From positions 141,011 through 205,010 of the forward strand of contig NZ_CAUEQY010000001.1 of assembly GCF_959020145.1 (NCBI RefSeq): a DNA stretch of 64,000 nt, given 5' to 3'. Numbering within the stretch: position 1 is the first letter of the stretch; each line of letters starts with the position of its first letter. The notes under the pieces are model-generated. The model saw nothing but the letters and a program-made list of their open reading frames with translations. It made no database searches and was not told where the DNA came from. Of the stretch, positions 41,148-49,646 are shown piece after piece. Source of the DNA: an uncultured Bifidobacterium sp. (GTDB lineage: Bacteria; Actinomycetota; Actinomycetes; Actinomycetales; Bifidobacteriaceae). The position numbers were made by a program, and so were the translations under genes.

Positions 41148-44135
41148 ATGACAACCAAACGCAACAACACGACACACAACGAAGTCGTGGTCGAACGCGT
41201 ACTCACCAGCGACGCATTCCTCACACGCGAAATCAAAAAAGCCCCCATGAAAACAACAGGCGACTCACTCATAGCAGACCTCACCCACCTACCCAACGAC
41301 CTCAAAATCACCATCCAAGGCGCTCGCGAGCACAATCTCAAGAACGTGGACTTGGAGTTTCCTCGCAACCGCATGGTGGTGTTCACCGGCCTGTCGGGTT
41401 CGGGCAAATCCTCGTTGGCGTTCGATACGCTGTTCGCCGAGGGCCAGCGCAGGTATGTCGAATCGCTGTCGGCGTACGCGCGCCAGTTTCTGGGGCAGAT
41501 GGACAAGCCGGACGTCGACTTCATCGAGGGGCTGAGCCCCGCGGTTTCGATCGACCAGAAGACCACGAACCGCAATCCGCGTTCGACGGTCGGCACAATC
41601 ACCGAGATCTATGATTATCTGCGACTGCTGTTCGCCCGCACCGGCATTCCGCATTGTCCGGAATGCGGCGCCCTGGTAAGCGCGCAAACACCGCAGCAGA
41701 TGGTGGACACGTTGCTGAAGTATCCGGAACGCACGCGTTTCCAGATTCTCGCGCCGGTCGTGCGCGGCCGCAAGGGCGAATTCGAGGATCTGCTCGAACT
41801 GCTGCGTGGCGATGGTTACGCACGTGCGCTGATCGACGGTGAGATGCGGCAATTGTCCGATGACATCAAGCTCGCCAAGCAGAAGAAGCACACCATCGAA
41901 GTGGTGGTGGATCGTCTGGTGGTCAAGGACGGTATCCGCCAGCGTCTGACCGATTCCATCGAAACGGCGTTGAAGCTTTCCAAAGGCGTGGTCGTCGCCG
42001 ATTTCGTCGATTTGGACGAGAAGGATCCGGACCGTCGCAAGCCGTTCTCCGAGAAACGCGCCTGCCCGAACGGCCATCAGCTGGAACTCGACGAGATCGA
42101 ACCGCGCACCTTCTCCTTCAACGCGCCGTATGGCGCCTGCCCTGAATGCACGGGTATCGGATACAAGCTGGAAATCGACCCCGAACTGGTCATTCCCGAT
42201 CCGGACAAGACGCTGAACGAGAACGCCATCGAACCGTGGGGCATGACCAAAGGCACCGGCGAATACTACCGCCATGTGCTTGAGGGACTCGGCGATGAGA
42301 TGGGCTTCGACCTGGACACGCCTTGGAAGGATCTGCCCAAGGACGCGCGCGACGCCATCATGTATGGCCGTGATTTCAAGGTGCAGGTCTCGTACCGCAA
42401 CCGTTGGGGTCGCATGCGCGAGTATTCCACCGGTTTCGAAGGCGTGGTGCGCACGTTGATGCGCCGGCATGACGAGACCGATTCCGACCAGATGAAGCAG
42501 TATTACGAGTCGTACATGCGCGAGGTGCCATGCCAGGCGTGCCATGGGCGGCGTCTGCGTCCGGAAGTGCTTGCCGTCACCGTGGGCGACGAGTCCATCG
42601 CGGACGTGTGCGACATGTCCGCCGAACGGAGCCTCGCATGGATCAACGGCCTAGAACTCGAAGGCTCGGCCGCGCAGATAGCCGGCGAAGTCGTCAAGGA
42701 GATCCGCGCACGACTCGGCTTCCTCAACGATGTCGGCCTGAACTATCTGACGTTGTCGCGTGCGGCGAAGACCCTGTCGGGCGGCGAGGCGCAGCGCATC
42801 CGACTGGCCACCCAGATCGGCTCCGGCCTGGTGGGCGTCATGTATGTGCTGGACGAACCATCCATCGGCCTGCATCAGCGTGACAACGAACGGCTGATCG
42901 GCACATTGCATCATTTGCGCGACCTCGGCAACACGCTGATCGTCGTCGAACATGACGAGGACACCATCAGAAACGCGGACTGGGTCATCGACATCGGTCC
43001 GGGCGCCGGCGAACATGGCGGCGAGGTCGTGTATTCCGGCCCCGCCAGAAAAATCACCGAAGCGCCACGCTCCATCACCGGCGACTACATCGCCGGCCGA
43101 CGGAAGATCGAAGTGCCCGCCGCACGCCGCAAGACGCATAAGACCAAGCAGCTGCGCGTGGTCGGAGCCCGCGAGAACAACCTCAAGAACCTGAACGTCA
43201 ATTTCCCGCTGGGCGTGTTCACCTGCGTGACGGGCGTGTCCGGTTCCGGCAAATCCACGCTGGTCAACCAGATCCTTTATCCGGTGCTTGCGGACAAGCT
43301 GAACGGCGCGCGCATCGTGCCCGGCAAGCACACGCGCGTGGAAGGCGTGGACCAGTGCGACAAGGTGATCCACGTCGACCAGAATCCGATCGGCCGCACT
43401 CCGCGTTCCAATCCCGCCACCTATACGGGAGTATGGGACAAAATCCGCACGCTGTTCGCCAAGACGCCCGAAGCGCAGGTGCGCGGCTATGGTCCCGGAC
43501 GGTTCTCGTTCAACGTCAAGGGAGGCCGCTGCGAGGCATGCCACGGCGACGGCACATTGAAAATCGAAATGAACTTCCTGCCGGACGTGTACGTGGACTG
43601 CGAGGAATGCCACGGCCAGCGCTACAATCGCGAGACTCTCGAAGTGAAGTACAACGGCAAATCGGTCGCCGACGTGCTGAACATGCCCATCGAGGAGGCC
43701 GCGCAGTTCTTCAAGGCGTACCCGTCCATCTCGCGTTACCTGGACACCCTGGTGCAGGTCGGTCTCGGCTATATCCGGCTCGGCCAGCCGGCGCCGACGC
43801 TGTCCGGCGGCGAATCGCAGCGCGTGAAACTCGCGACGGAACTCCAACGGCGTTCCACCGGCAAAACCGTGTACATCCTCGACGAGCCGACCACCGGCCT
43901 GCATTTCGAGGACGTGCGCAAACTGCTGCTCGTATTGCAGGGATTGGTGGACAAGGGCAACGCCGTCATCGTCATCGAGCACAATCTCGACGTGGTCAAA
44001 TCCGCGGATTGGATCATCGATCTGGGGCCGGAAGGCGGTGACGGCGGCGGCACCATCGTCACCGAAGGCACGCCGGAGCAGGTCGCGCAATGCGAACAGT
44101 CGTGGACGGGCAAGTTCCTTAGGGATATGCTGTGA
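41148..44135 (+). CDS. uvrA: Excinuclease ABC subunit A
   Basis: UvrA is the damage-sensing ATPase dimer of nucleotide excision repair. The 995-residue protein has the first Walker A TGLSGSGKSSLAFDT, a zinc site (CPECGAL), signature LSGGEAQRIRLA, a second Walker A TGVSGSGKSTLVNQ, the C-terminal zinc module (CEACHGDGTLKIEM...CEECHGQRY) and LSGGESQRVKLA. An N-terminal extension of about 55 residues (MTTKRNNTTHNEVVVERV...) precedes the usual ITIQGAREHNLKN start. That extension is A+C-rich like jetD; composition switches to core usage near 41320. It overlaps uvrC by 4 bases (GTGA). Confidence 0.97.
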   Translation: MTTKRNNTTHNEVVVERVLTSDAFLTREIKKAPMKTTGDSLIADLTHLPNDLKITIQGAREHNLKNVDLEFPRNRMVVFTGLSGSGKSSLAFDTLFAEGQRRYVESLSAYARQFLGQMDKPDVDFIEGLSPAVSIDQKTTNRNPRSTVGTITEIYDYLRLLFARTGIPHCPECGALVSAQTPQQMVDTLLKYPERTRFQILAPVVRGRKGEFEDLLELLRGDGYARALIDGEMRQLSDDIKLAKQKKHTIEVVVDRLVVKDGIRQRLTDSIETALKLSKGVVVADFVDLDEKDPDRRKPFSEKRACPNGHQLELDEIEPRTFSFNAPYGACPECTGIGYKLEIDPELVIPDPDKTLNENAIEPWGMTKGTGEYYRHVLEGLGDEMGFDLDTPWKDLPKDARDAIMYGRDFKVQVSYRNRWGRMREYSTGFEGVVRTLMRRHDETDSDQMKQYYESYMREVPCQACHGRRLRPEVLAVTVGDESIADVCDMSAERSLAWINGLELEGSAAQIAGEVVKEIRARLGFLNDVGLNYLTLSRAAKTLSGGEAQRIRLATQIGSGLVGVMYVLDEPSIGLHQRDNERLIGTLHHLRDLGNTLIVVEHDEDTIRNADWVIDIGPGAGEHGGEVVYSGPARKITEAPRSITGDYIAGRRKIEVPAARRKTHKTKQLRVVGARENNLKNLNVNFPLGVFTCVTGVSGSGKSTLVNQILYPVLADKLNGARIVPGKHTRVEGVDQCDKVIHVDQNPIGRTPRSNPATYTGVWDKIRTLFAKTPEAQVRGYGPGRFSFNVKGGRCEACHGDGTLKIEMNFLPDVYVDCEECHGQRYNRETLEVKYNGKSVADVLNMPIEEAAQFFKAYPSISRYLDTLVQVGLGYIRLGQPAPTLSGGESQRVKLATELQRRSTGKTVYILDEPTTGLHFEDVRKLLLVLQGLVDKGNAVIVIEHNLDVVKSADWIIDLGPEGGDGGGTIVTEGTPEQVAQCEQSWTGKFLRDML

Positions 44136-46474
44136 CTGATTTCGAACGACACAGTCCGGACGTGTGGCGCAAAACGGCGGATGCGTTACGGGAAACCGCA
44201 GTATCGGACGCCGGCACCCAATCCGACGGCAGGGGAGTGAACAAGAACGGCGCGCCCCTGTTGGGGGATACTCGCGACCTGTTCCGTCCGAAAACCTCCG
44301 ACATTCCCGCGCAGCCGGGCGTATACAAGTGGCGTGACGGCGAGGGGCGCGTCATCTACGTTGGCAAGGCCAAGAACCTGCGCAACCGGCTGACGAACTA
44401 CTTCCAGCCGCTCTACCAGCTGCATCCACGCACCCAGACCATGGTGTTGACGGCTCGCAGCCTCGAATGGACGGTAGTGGGTACGGAACTGGAGTCGCTC
44501 ACACTCGAATACACGTGGATCAAGGAGTTCGACCCACGATTCAACGTGGTGTTCCGCGATGACAAGACCTACCCGTATCTGGCCATCTCATCAGGCGAAC
44601 GCATCCCACGCGTATGGGTGACTCGCAGCCGCAAACGTCGCGATACCAGATATTTCGGCCCGTACGCCAAGGTATGGGATCTTCGGCACAGCCTCGACGC
44701 GTTGCTGAAGACGTTTCCCGTGCGCACATGCTCGAAGAGCGTGTTCCACAAGGCGCAGTTGACGGGCCGTCCATGTCTGTTGGCATCGATCGGCAAATGC
44801 TCCGCTCCATGCGTGAACCGTATCGGCGCTGACGAGCATCGCAGGATGTGCGAGCAGCTTGTCGGCGTGATGACCGGCCGAATCGGCAAATCGTATATCG
44901 CCCAACTGACCCGCGACATGAAGCAGGCGAGCGCCGAACTGGAATTCGAGAAGGCGGCCCGGCTGCGCGATCAGATCCAAATGCTCGGGACCGTGGTCCA
45001 GCAGAACGCCGTCGTGTTCGATTCGGATGTCGACGCCGACGTGTTCGGCATCGCGTCCGACGAGCTTGAAGCCAGCGTGCACGCGTTCTTCGTGCGGTCC
45101 GGATCAATTCGCGGCGAACGTAACTGGAGTGTGGAGCGAGTCGAAGATGTGAGCGACGCGGAGTTGATCGCCGATCTGATCACTCAGGTATATTCGGAAA
45201 CCACGGGGGAGAGCGCGGCCGTCTCCGATTCGACCGTCGTGACCGAGCAGCGCAATGCGATCGGTTCGACACAGACCGTGACCGCAACGGATGCTATCGC
45301 CCGTGCGCAGGCCACGAAGGAACGCAACGAACGTCAGGAACAGACGGGACGTGCCGACCTGCTGGCTCCAATCGCGCCTGTTCCCCGTGAGGTGATCGTT
45401 CCAATCGAACCGTCGCGCAGCGCAGGGCTTGAGCAATGGCTAAGCGGATTGCGTGGAGCGGCCGTCACCATCCGTGTAGCCAGCAGAGGCGACAAGAAAC
45501 AGCTTATGGACCGTGCCAACGACAATGCCAAGCAGGCGTTGGCACGCAGCAAGATGAGCCGTATCAGCGATATGGGCGCACGTTCCGATGCGATGAACGA
45601 TGTGGCGAAGGCTCTTGGGCTTGAACAGGCGCCGTTGCGCATTGAATGCTACGACATTTCCAACACAGTCGGCGGCGCATTCCAGGTAGCGTCCATGGTG
45701 GTGTTCGAAGACGCGATCGCGAAAAAGTCGGAGTACCGCCGTTTCGCCATCCGAGGTGCGGACGGGCAGGGCGCGTTGGATGATTTGAGCGCATTGTATG
45801 AGACGTTGACCCGTCGTTTCCGCCATGGCAACATCGCCGGCGATTCCGGGGAAAGCATGGACAACGAGCGTCGGATGGCCACGCAAAATGATAGGTCGGA
45901 TGGCACGAATGGTCCTGAAACGGATGCCGTGCAGCAGAACACCAACCGTCGCCATTTCGCCTATAAGCCGAATCTGGTCGTGGTCGATGGCGGCAAACCG
46001 CAGGTGATGGCGGCGGCCAAGGCGCTTGCCGACTGCGGCGTGGACGATGTGGCCGTCTGCGGATTGGCGAAGCGTCTTGAGGAGGTTTGGGTGCCGGATG
46101 ACGACTATCCGATCATCCTCAAGCGACAATCCGAAGGCATGTATCTGCTGCAGCGGGTGCGTGACGAATCGCATCGTTTCGCCATCACCTACCATCGTCA
46201 GACCAGACGCAAAGGAGCTTTGCGTTCCGCTTTGGACGACATTCCCGGCATCGGCGAAGCCTATCAGAAACGGCTTCTCAACCATTTCGGCTCCGTACGC
46301 GCCATGCGTGAGGCGAGCGTGGAGGATTTCGAACAGGTCAAAGGCATCGGCCATGCCAAGGCCGAGAACATTTACCAGGCATTGCATTCGTCCGTTGACA
46401 TTGCTTCGAAGGCGGAGGATGCCCTCCGAACAGTGAAATCGGATGGAAACAGTCCGAAAGATGAAAAGAAATAG
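44132..46474 (+). CDS. uvrC: Excinuclease ABC subunit C
   Basis: UvrC makes both incisions in nucleotide excision repair. The 780-residue protein has the N-terminal GIY-YIG nuclease (PAQPGVYKWRDGEGRVIYVGKAKNLR), the UVR domain (ELEFEKAARLRDQI), the RNase H-like C-terminal nuclease (IECYDISN, LVVVDGGKPQ, with conserved Asp residues) and a final tandem HhH (IPGIGEAYQKRLLNHFGS, VKGIGHAKAENI). It is longer than the ~600-residue norm because of a 50-residue N-terminal extension and two low-complexity insertions (about 365-430 and 580-615). Start is GTG 44132 overlapping the uvrA stop. Confidence 0.96.
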   Translation: MTDFERHSPDVWRKTADALRETAVSDAGTQSDGRGVNKNGAPLLGDTRDLFRPKTSDIPAQPGVYKWRDGEGRVIYVGKAKNLRNRLTNYFQPLYQLHPRTQTMVLTARSLEWTVVGTELESLTLEYTWIKEFDPRFNVVFRDDKTYPYLAISSGERIPRVWVTRSRKRRDTRYFGPYAKVWDLRHSLDALLKTFPVRTCSKSVFHKAQLTGRPCLLASIGKCSAPCVNRIGADEHRRMCEQLVGVMTGRIGKSYIAQLTRDMKQASAELEFEKAARLRDQIQMLGTVVQQNAVVFDSDVDADVFGIASDELEASVHAFFVRSGSIRGERNWSVERVEDVSDAELIADLITQVYSETTGESAAVSDSTVVTEQRNAIGSTQTVTATDAIARAQATKERNERQEQTGRADLLAPIAPVPREVIVPIEPSRSAGLEQWLSGLRGAAVTIRVASRGDKKQLMDRANDNAKQALARSKMSRISDMGARSDAMNDVAKALGLEQAPLRIECYDISNTVGGAFQVASMVVFEDAIAKKSEYRRFAIRGADGQGALDDLSALYETLTRRFRHGNIAGDSGESMDNERRMATQNDRSDGTNGPETDAVQQNTNRRHFAYKPNLVVVDGGKPQVMAAAKALADCGVDDVAVCGLAKRLEEVWVPDDDYPIILKRQSEGMYLLQRVRDESHRFAITYHRQTRRKGALRSALDDIPGIGEAYQKRLLNHFGSVRAMREASVEDFEQVKGIGHAKAENIYQALHSSVDIASKAEDALRTVKSDGNSPKDEKK

Positions 46475-46539
46475 AATCTGTAACGAGCAATCGCTTCTGC
46501 GTTGCTAGCATGATGAATGGTGAGAGTAAGGGAGGGAAC

Positions 46540-47478
46540 ATGACCGAGGTGGACCATCGGTGCGCGGTCCTTGGCAAACCCATCGCGCATTCGCTTTCCC
46601 CTGTATTGCATAATGCGGCCTATCGAGCTCTAGGACTTGACAGCTGGTCGTATGGCAGGCACGAGGTCGGCGAGACGGAGCTTGAGGATTTTTTGGAGTC
46701 GCTTGATTCCAGCTGGGCGGGACTGAGCCTGACCATGCCGTTGAAGAAGACCATCCAGCCATATGGCGTGCCATGCAACGCGTGGGCGAAAGAGCTGAAG
46801 GTGGCCAACACCGCCGTCTTCGACTGGTCTGGCGCGAACGATAAGAACGCCGCCATCCCTGCGATCAGGCTCTACAACACGGATGTGAAGGGAATTGAGC
46901 TCGCCTTCGAGCACTCGTATCGGGCACGTGGCATGCGGATGGATTCTGGACAAGACGGCGAGGCGGTGATCATCGGCAATGGCAACACCGCCACCTCGGC
47001 TTTGGCGGCCTGCACCGAGATGCCCCACATTGGACATGTCACCGTCGTGGCACGCCATCCCGATAAGAACGAGGCGCTTGAACCATTGGCGGAAAGCCAT
47101 ATGGGCGTCGGCTCCATAAGCATCGTCGCCATGGACCATGCGGCGAATCTGCTGTCCCATGCGGACGTCGTCATCAACACCATCCCCGGCCTTGCCGCCG
47201 ATCCGATCGCCGAGGCGTTTGCCTCAGCCGGCATAGTCACGAACGGCACGCTACTCGACGTGGTCTATGATCCCCGCCCGACCAAGCTCATGCAGGCCTG
47301 GAGGTCATGCGGCGGCACCGCCATCGGCGGCGAGGAGATGCTGCTGTACCAAGCCATGATTCAAGTCTGGCTGATGACCGGCATATGGGACAACGATCCG
47401 CCGACCGAGCCCACCAGCCATCAGAAAGTCGAAGCATTGGAGCATGCCATGCGCTCCGCGCTTAAGGAGGCCCTGTGA
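46540..47478 (+). CDS. aroE: Shikimate dehydrogenase (AroE family)
   Basis: AroE reduces 3-dehydroshikimate with NADPH in aromatic amino acid synthesis. The 312-residue protein starts VLGKPIAHSLSPVLHNAAYRALGL, with the shikimate-binding SLSP; LTMPLKK carries the catalytic Lys, and IIGNGNTATSALAA forms the Rossmann loop (slightly variant of GAGG). The late GGEEMLLYQAMIQVWLMTG matches the family's Gln-containing helix. ATG 46540 follows AAGGGAGGG. rapZ overlaps its stop. AroE between uvrC and rapZ is a bifidobacterial insertion into the usual actinobacterial order. Confidence 0.92.
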   Translation: MTEVDHRCAVLGKPIAHSLSPVLHNAAYRALGLDSWSYGRHEVGETELEDFLESLDSSWAGLSLTMPLKKTIQPYGVPCNAWAKELKVANTAVFDWSGANDKNAAIPAIRLYNTDVKGIELAFEHSYRARGMRMDSGQDGEAVIIGNGNTATSALAACTEMPHIGHVTVVARHPDKNEALEPLAESHMGVGSISIVAMDHAANLLSHADVVINTIPGLAADPIAEAFASAGIVTNGTLLDVVYDPRPTKLMQAWRSCGGTAIGGEEMLLYQAMIQVWLMTGIWDNDPPTEPTSHQKVEALEHAMRSALKEAL

Positions 47479-48410
47479 TGAACGAAAAGAACAACGCCGT
47501 CAACCAACCAGGCAGGCATACGAGCGCGCCTTCTCCGGCCGCAGGCTTCGAAGTGCTGCTCATCACCGGCATGAGCGGCGCGGGCCGGTCCCACGCGGCC
47601 AACAGCATCGAGGACATGGGCTGGTATGTGGTCGACAACATGCCGCCGAAACTGCTTGTCCCGCTGGTGGACATGATGACCAGCTCCGGTTCGAACATCC
47701 ACAAACTCGCCGCGGTCATCGACGTGAGGTCACGTGACTATTTCGACGACCTGTCCGCCGTGCTGAGCCATCTGGACGATCTTGGGGTGAAGACCCGCAT
47801 CCTGTTCCTCGACGCCAGCAACGAGGTGCTCATCAAGCGCTACGAATCCGTGCGCAGGCCCCATCCGCTGCAGCAGGGCAATCGTCTGATCGACGGCATC
47901 CTTGAGGAACGCGACCTGCTGAAGAACCTCAAAGAGCACGCCGACATCGTCATCGACACCTCGGCATTGAGCATCCATCAGCTGTCCACGAAACTGTACG
48001 AGGGTCTGCTTGGTTCCGGACCGACCACGGTTTCCGTGCATATCTTCAGTTTCGGATTCAAATACGGCATTCCGATAGACGCCGATTTCGTGGCGGACGT
48101 CCGGTTCCTTCCCAACCCGTTCTGGGTGCCGGAGCTTCGTTCGCTGACGGGCAAGGACAAACCGGTCAGCGACTACGTGCTCTCCAGCGAGGGCGCGGAG
48201 GAGTTCCTTGACGCCTACGAGAAAGCCATCGCCATCGCCATCGAAGGTTATGCGCAGGAAGACAAGCACTATGTGACCATCGCGTTCGGATGCACCGGCG
48301 GCCAGCACCGTTCCGTGGCCATGAGCGAGGCCTTGGCCAAGCGCCTGCGTGCGCGTGGTCTCACGGTCTCCGTATCGGCCCGCGAACTGGACAAGCGTTC
48401 GGCCGATTGA
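47478..48410 (+). CDS. rapZ: RapZ/YvcJ family RNase adapter, GTPase/ATPase
   Basis: RapZ-type proteins bind nucleotides and, in enterobacteria, guide decay of small RNAs controlling GlcN-6-P synthase; in Gram-positives YvcJ links to competence and cell wall control. The 310-residue protein has a P-loop TGMSGAGRSHAANSIEDMG (Arg replaces the usual Lys), VVDNMPPKLL, IDVRSRDYF, RPHPLQQ and the conserved C-terminal FGFKYGIP...DVRFLPNPFWVPELR and IAFGCTGGQHRSV. Start is ATG 47478, 7 bases after AAGGAGG, rather than GTG 47475. Confidence 0.94.
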   Translation: MNEKNNAVNQPGRHTSAPSPAAGFEVLLITGMSGAGRSHAANSIEDMGWYVVDNMPPKLLVPLVDMMTSSGSNIHKLAAVIDVRSRDYFDDLSAVLSHLDDLGVKTRILFLDASNEVLIKRYESVRRPHPLQQGNRLIDGILEERDLLKNLKEHADIVIDTSALSIHQLSTKLYEGLLGSGPTTVSVHIFSFGFKYGIPIDADFVADVRFLPNPFWVPELRSLTGKDKPVSDYVLSSEGAEEFLDAYEKAIAIAIEGYAQEDKHYVTIAFGCTGGQHRSVAMSEALAKRLRARGLTVSVSARELDKRSAD

Positions 48411-48451
48411 TGACCGCATTGTGAGAAGACAGTATCCAAATACAAAGAAAA

Positions 48452-48498
48452 GCTGCCGGCTTTGTCCAAGTTATTCGGTATCACAGTAAGCCGGTAGC
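48452..48498 (+). other. Hairpin-forming leader between rapZ and whiA
   Basis: GCTGCCGGCTT (48452-48462) pairs with AAGCCGGTAGC (48488-48498; one G-T pair) around a 25-base loop. No T-run follows, so it is either a weak end for the upstream operon or a structured whiA leader. A smaller dyad GAGTC-CGC-GACTC lies at about 48510-48522. Confidence 0.4.
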
Positions 48499-48564
48499 AG
48501 TGCGGGTCGAGTCCGCGACTCGCCTGAAATTATAGGGAAGAACAGGAAAGTAGGAGGTTGGCTC

Positions 48565-49515
48565 TTGGCTCTTCTGGATGACGTCAAAAGCGAGCTGGCC
48601 GCAATCGACAACGAGTTGCCCATCGCCAAAAAGGCACAGGCGACTGCGATGATTCGATTCGGCAATGGTTTGCACTCGGTGGATCACCACATTCTCGTGC
48701 AGGCGCAGCTTGATTCCCAAGACGCGGCCATATGGCTGCAGGACACCATCAGAAATCTGTACGGCCACGAAGCCACGCTTACCCCCGTTTCCAGGCAGAC
48801 GCCGACCGGCGTGGTGCAGCGCTTCATAGTCCGCGTCCCCAAGGGCAGCGCGGCTCTGGTGCTGCAGACCGGCCTGTACAGCCGTTACACCAAAAACATG
48901 GTGCTGGGTCTGCCGGGCGACATCATCAACGGCAAGATCGCCCAGATCAAGGCCGCCTGGCGTGGCGCGTTCCTCGCAGGCGGACACCTGTCCGACCCGG
49001 GCAAGGCCAGCTATCTCGAAATCGTATGTCCGAATCATGAGGCCGCGCTGGCGCTGGTCTCCACCGCGCGTCGTCTCGGCATCACCGCCAAGCCGCGTAA
49101 GCTGCGCAGCTCCGAACGTGTGACGTTGCGCGACCCCGATGCCATCGAACGCATGCTCATCCTCATGGGCGCCCCTCATTCCGCCCGCGAATGGACCGGA
49201 AAGCGTTCCGACGGAGAGGCCCGAGGCAAGGCGAACCGTCTGGCGAACTTCGATGACGCCAACATGCGCCGTAGCGCCAAGGCCGCCGCGGAAGCCTGCG
49301 ATAAGGTCCGCCAGGCCTTTGAAATCCTCGGCGACGACGTTCCGGACAATCTTAAATCCGCCGGCCAGCTCCGACTCGACCATGCCGACGCGTCCCTTGA
49401 GCAGCTGGGCCGTCTCGCCGACCCGCCAATCACCAAGGACGCGATCGCCGGACGTATCCGTCGACTGCTGCAATTGGCTGAGAAAACGGAGAAGGCACGC
49501 CGTCAAGCGGCCTGA
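48565..49515 (+). CDS. whiA: WhiA sporulation/cell-division regulator homolog
   Basis: WhiA has a LAGLIDADG-like domain and a C-terminal helix-turn-helix and controls cell-division genes such as ftsZ in actinobacteria. The 316-residue protein shows ALLDDVKSELAAI, LRFGNGLH-type MIRFGNGLHSV, WRGAFLAGGHLSDP, YLEIVCPNHEAA and an HTH end LADPPITKDAIAGRIRRLL. Start is TTG 48565, 7 bases after TAGGAGG; no ATG or GTG fits. It sits before pgk and tpiA as in most actinobacteria. Confidence 0.95.
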   Translation: MALLDDVKSELAAIDNELPIAKKAQATAMIRFGNGLHSVDHHILVQAQLDSQDAAIWLQDTIRNLYGHEATLTPVSRQTPTGVVQRFIVRVPKGSAALVLQTGLYSRYTKNMVLGLPGDIINGKIAQIKAAWRGAFLAGGHLSDPGKASYLEIVCPNHEAALALVSTARRLGITAKPRKLRSSERVTLRDPDAIERMLILMGAPHSAREWTGKRSDGEARGKANRLANFDDANMRRSAKAAAEACDKVRQAFEILGDDVPDNLKSAGQLRLDHADASLEQLGRLADPPITKDAIAGRIRRLLQLAEKTEKARRQAA

Positions 49516-49532
49516 TTTTCGTTTCCGGAAAC

Positions 49533-49572
49533 AAAACACCATGCGACTTTTCCGTCGTATGGTGTTTTTTGT
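49533..49572 (+). terminator. Terminator after whiA
   Basis: AACACCATGCGA pairs with TCGTATGGTGTT (one G-T) around CTTTTCCG, followed by a T-run. Confidence 0.9.
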
Positions 49573-49585
49573 TCGTTTGGGCTTG

Positions 49586-49591
49586 TATTAT
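49586..49591 (+). promoter_or_regulatory. Probable -10 box of the pgk promoter
   Basis: TATTAT lies 55 bases before the pgk ATG, between the whiA terminator and the RBS. A clear -35 was not found. Confidence 0.4.
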
Positions 49592-49646
49592 GCGTAAGTG
49601 GCAATATGGCCATTCCACGCTTACAAGCGGCTAGGAAAGGATATAC

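Noticed and set aside
40391..41614. A 407-codon plus-strand frame bridging jetD and uvrA
   Set aside because: It is out of frame with both, His/Arg/Thr-rich and results from the A+C-rich block lacking stop codons.
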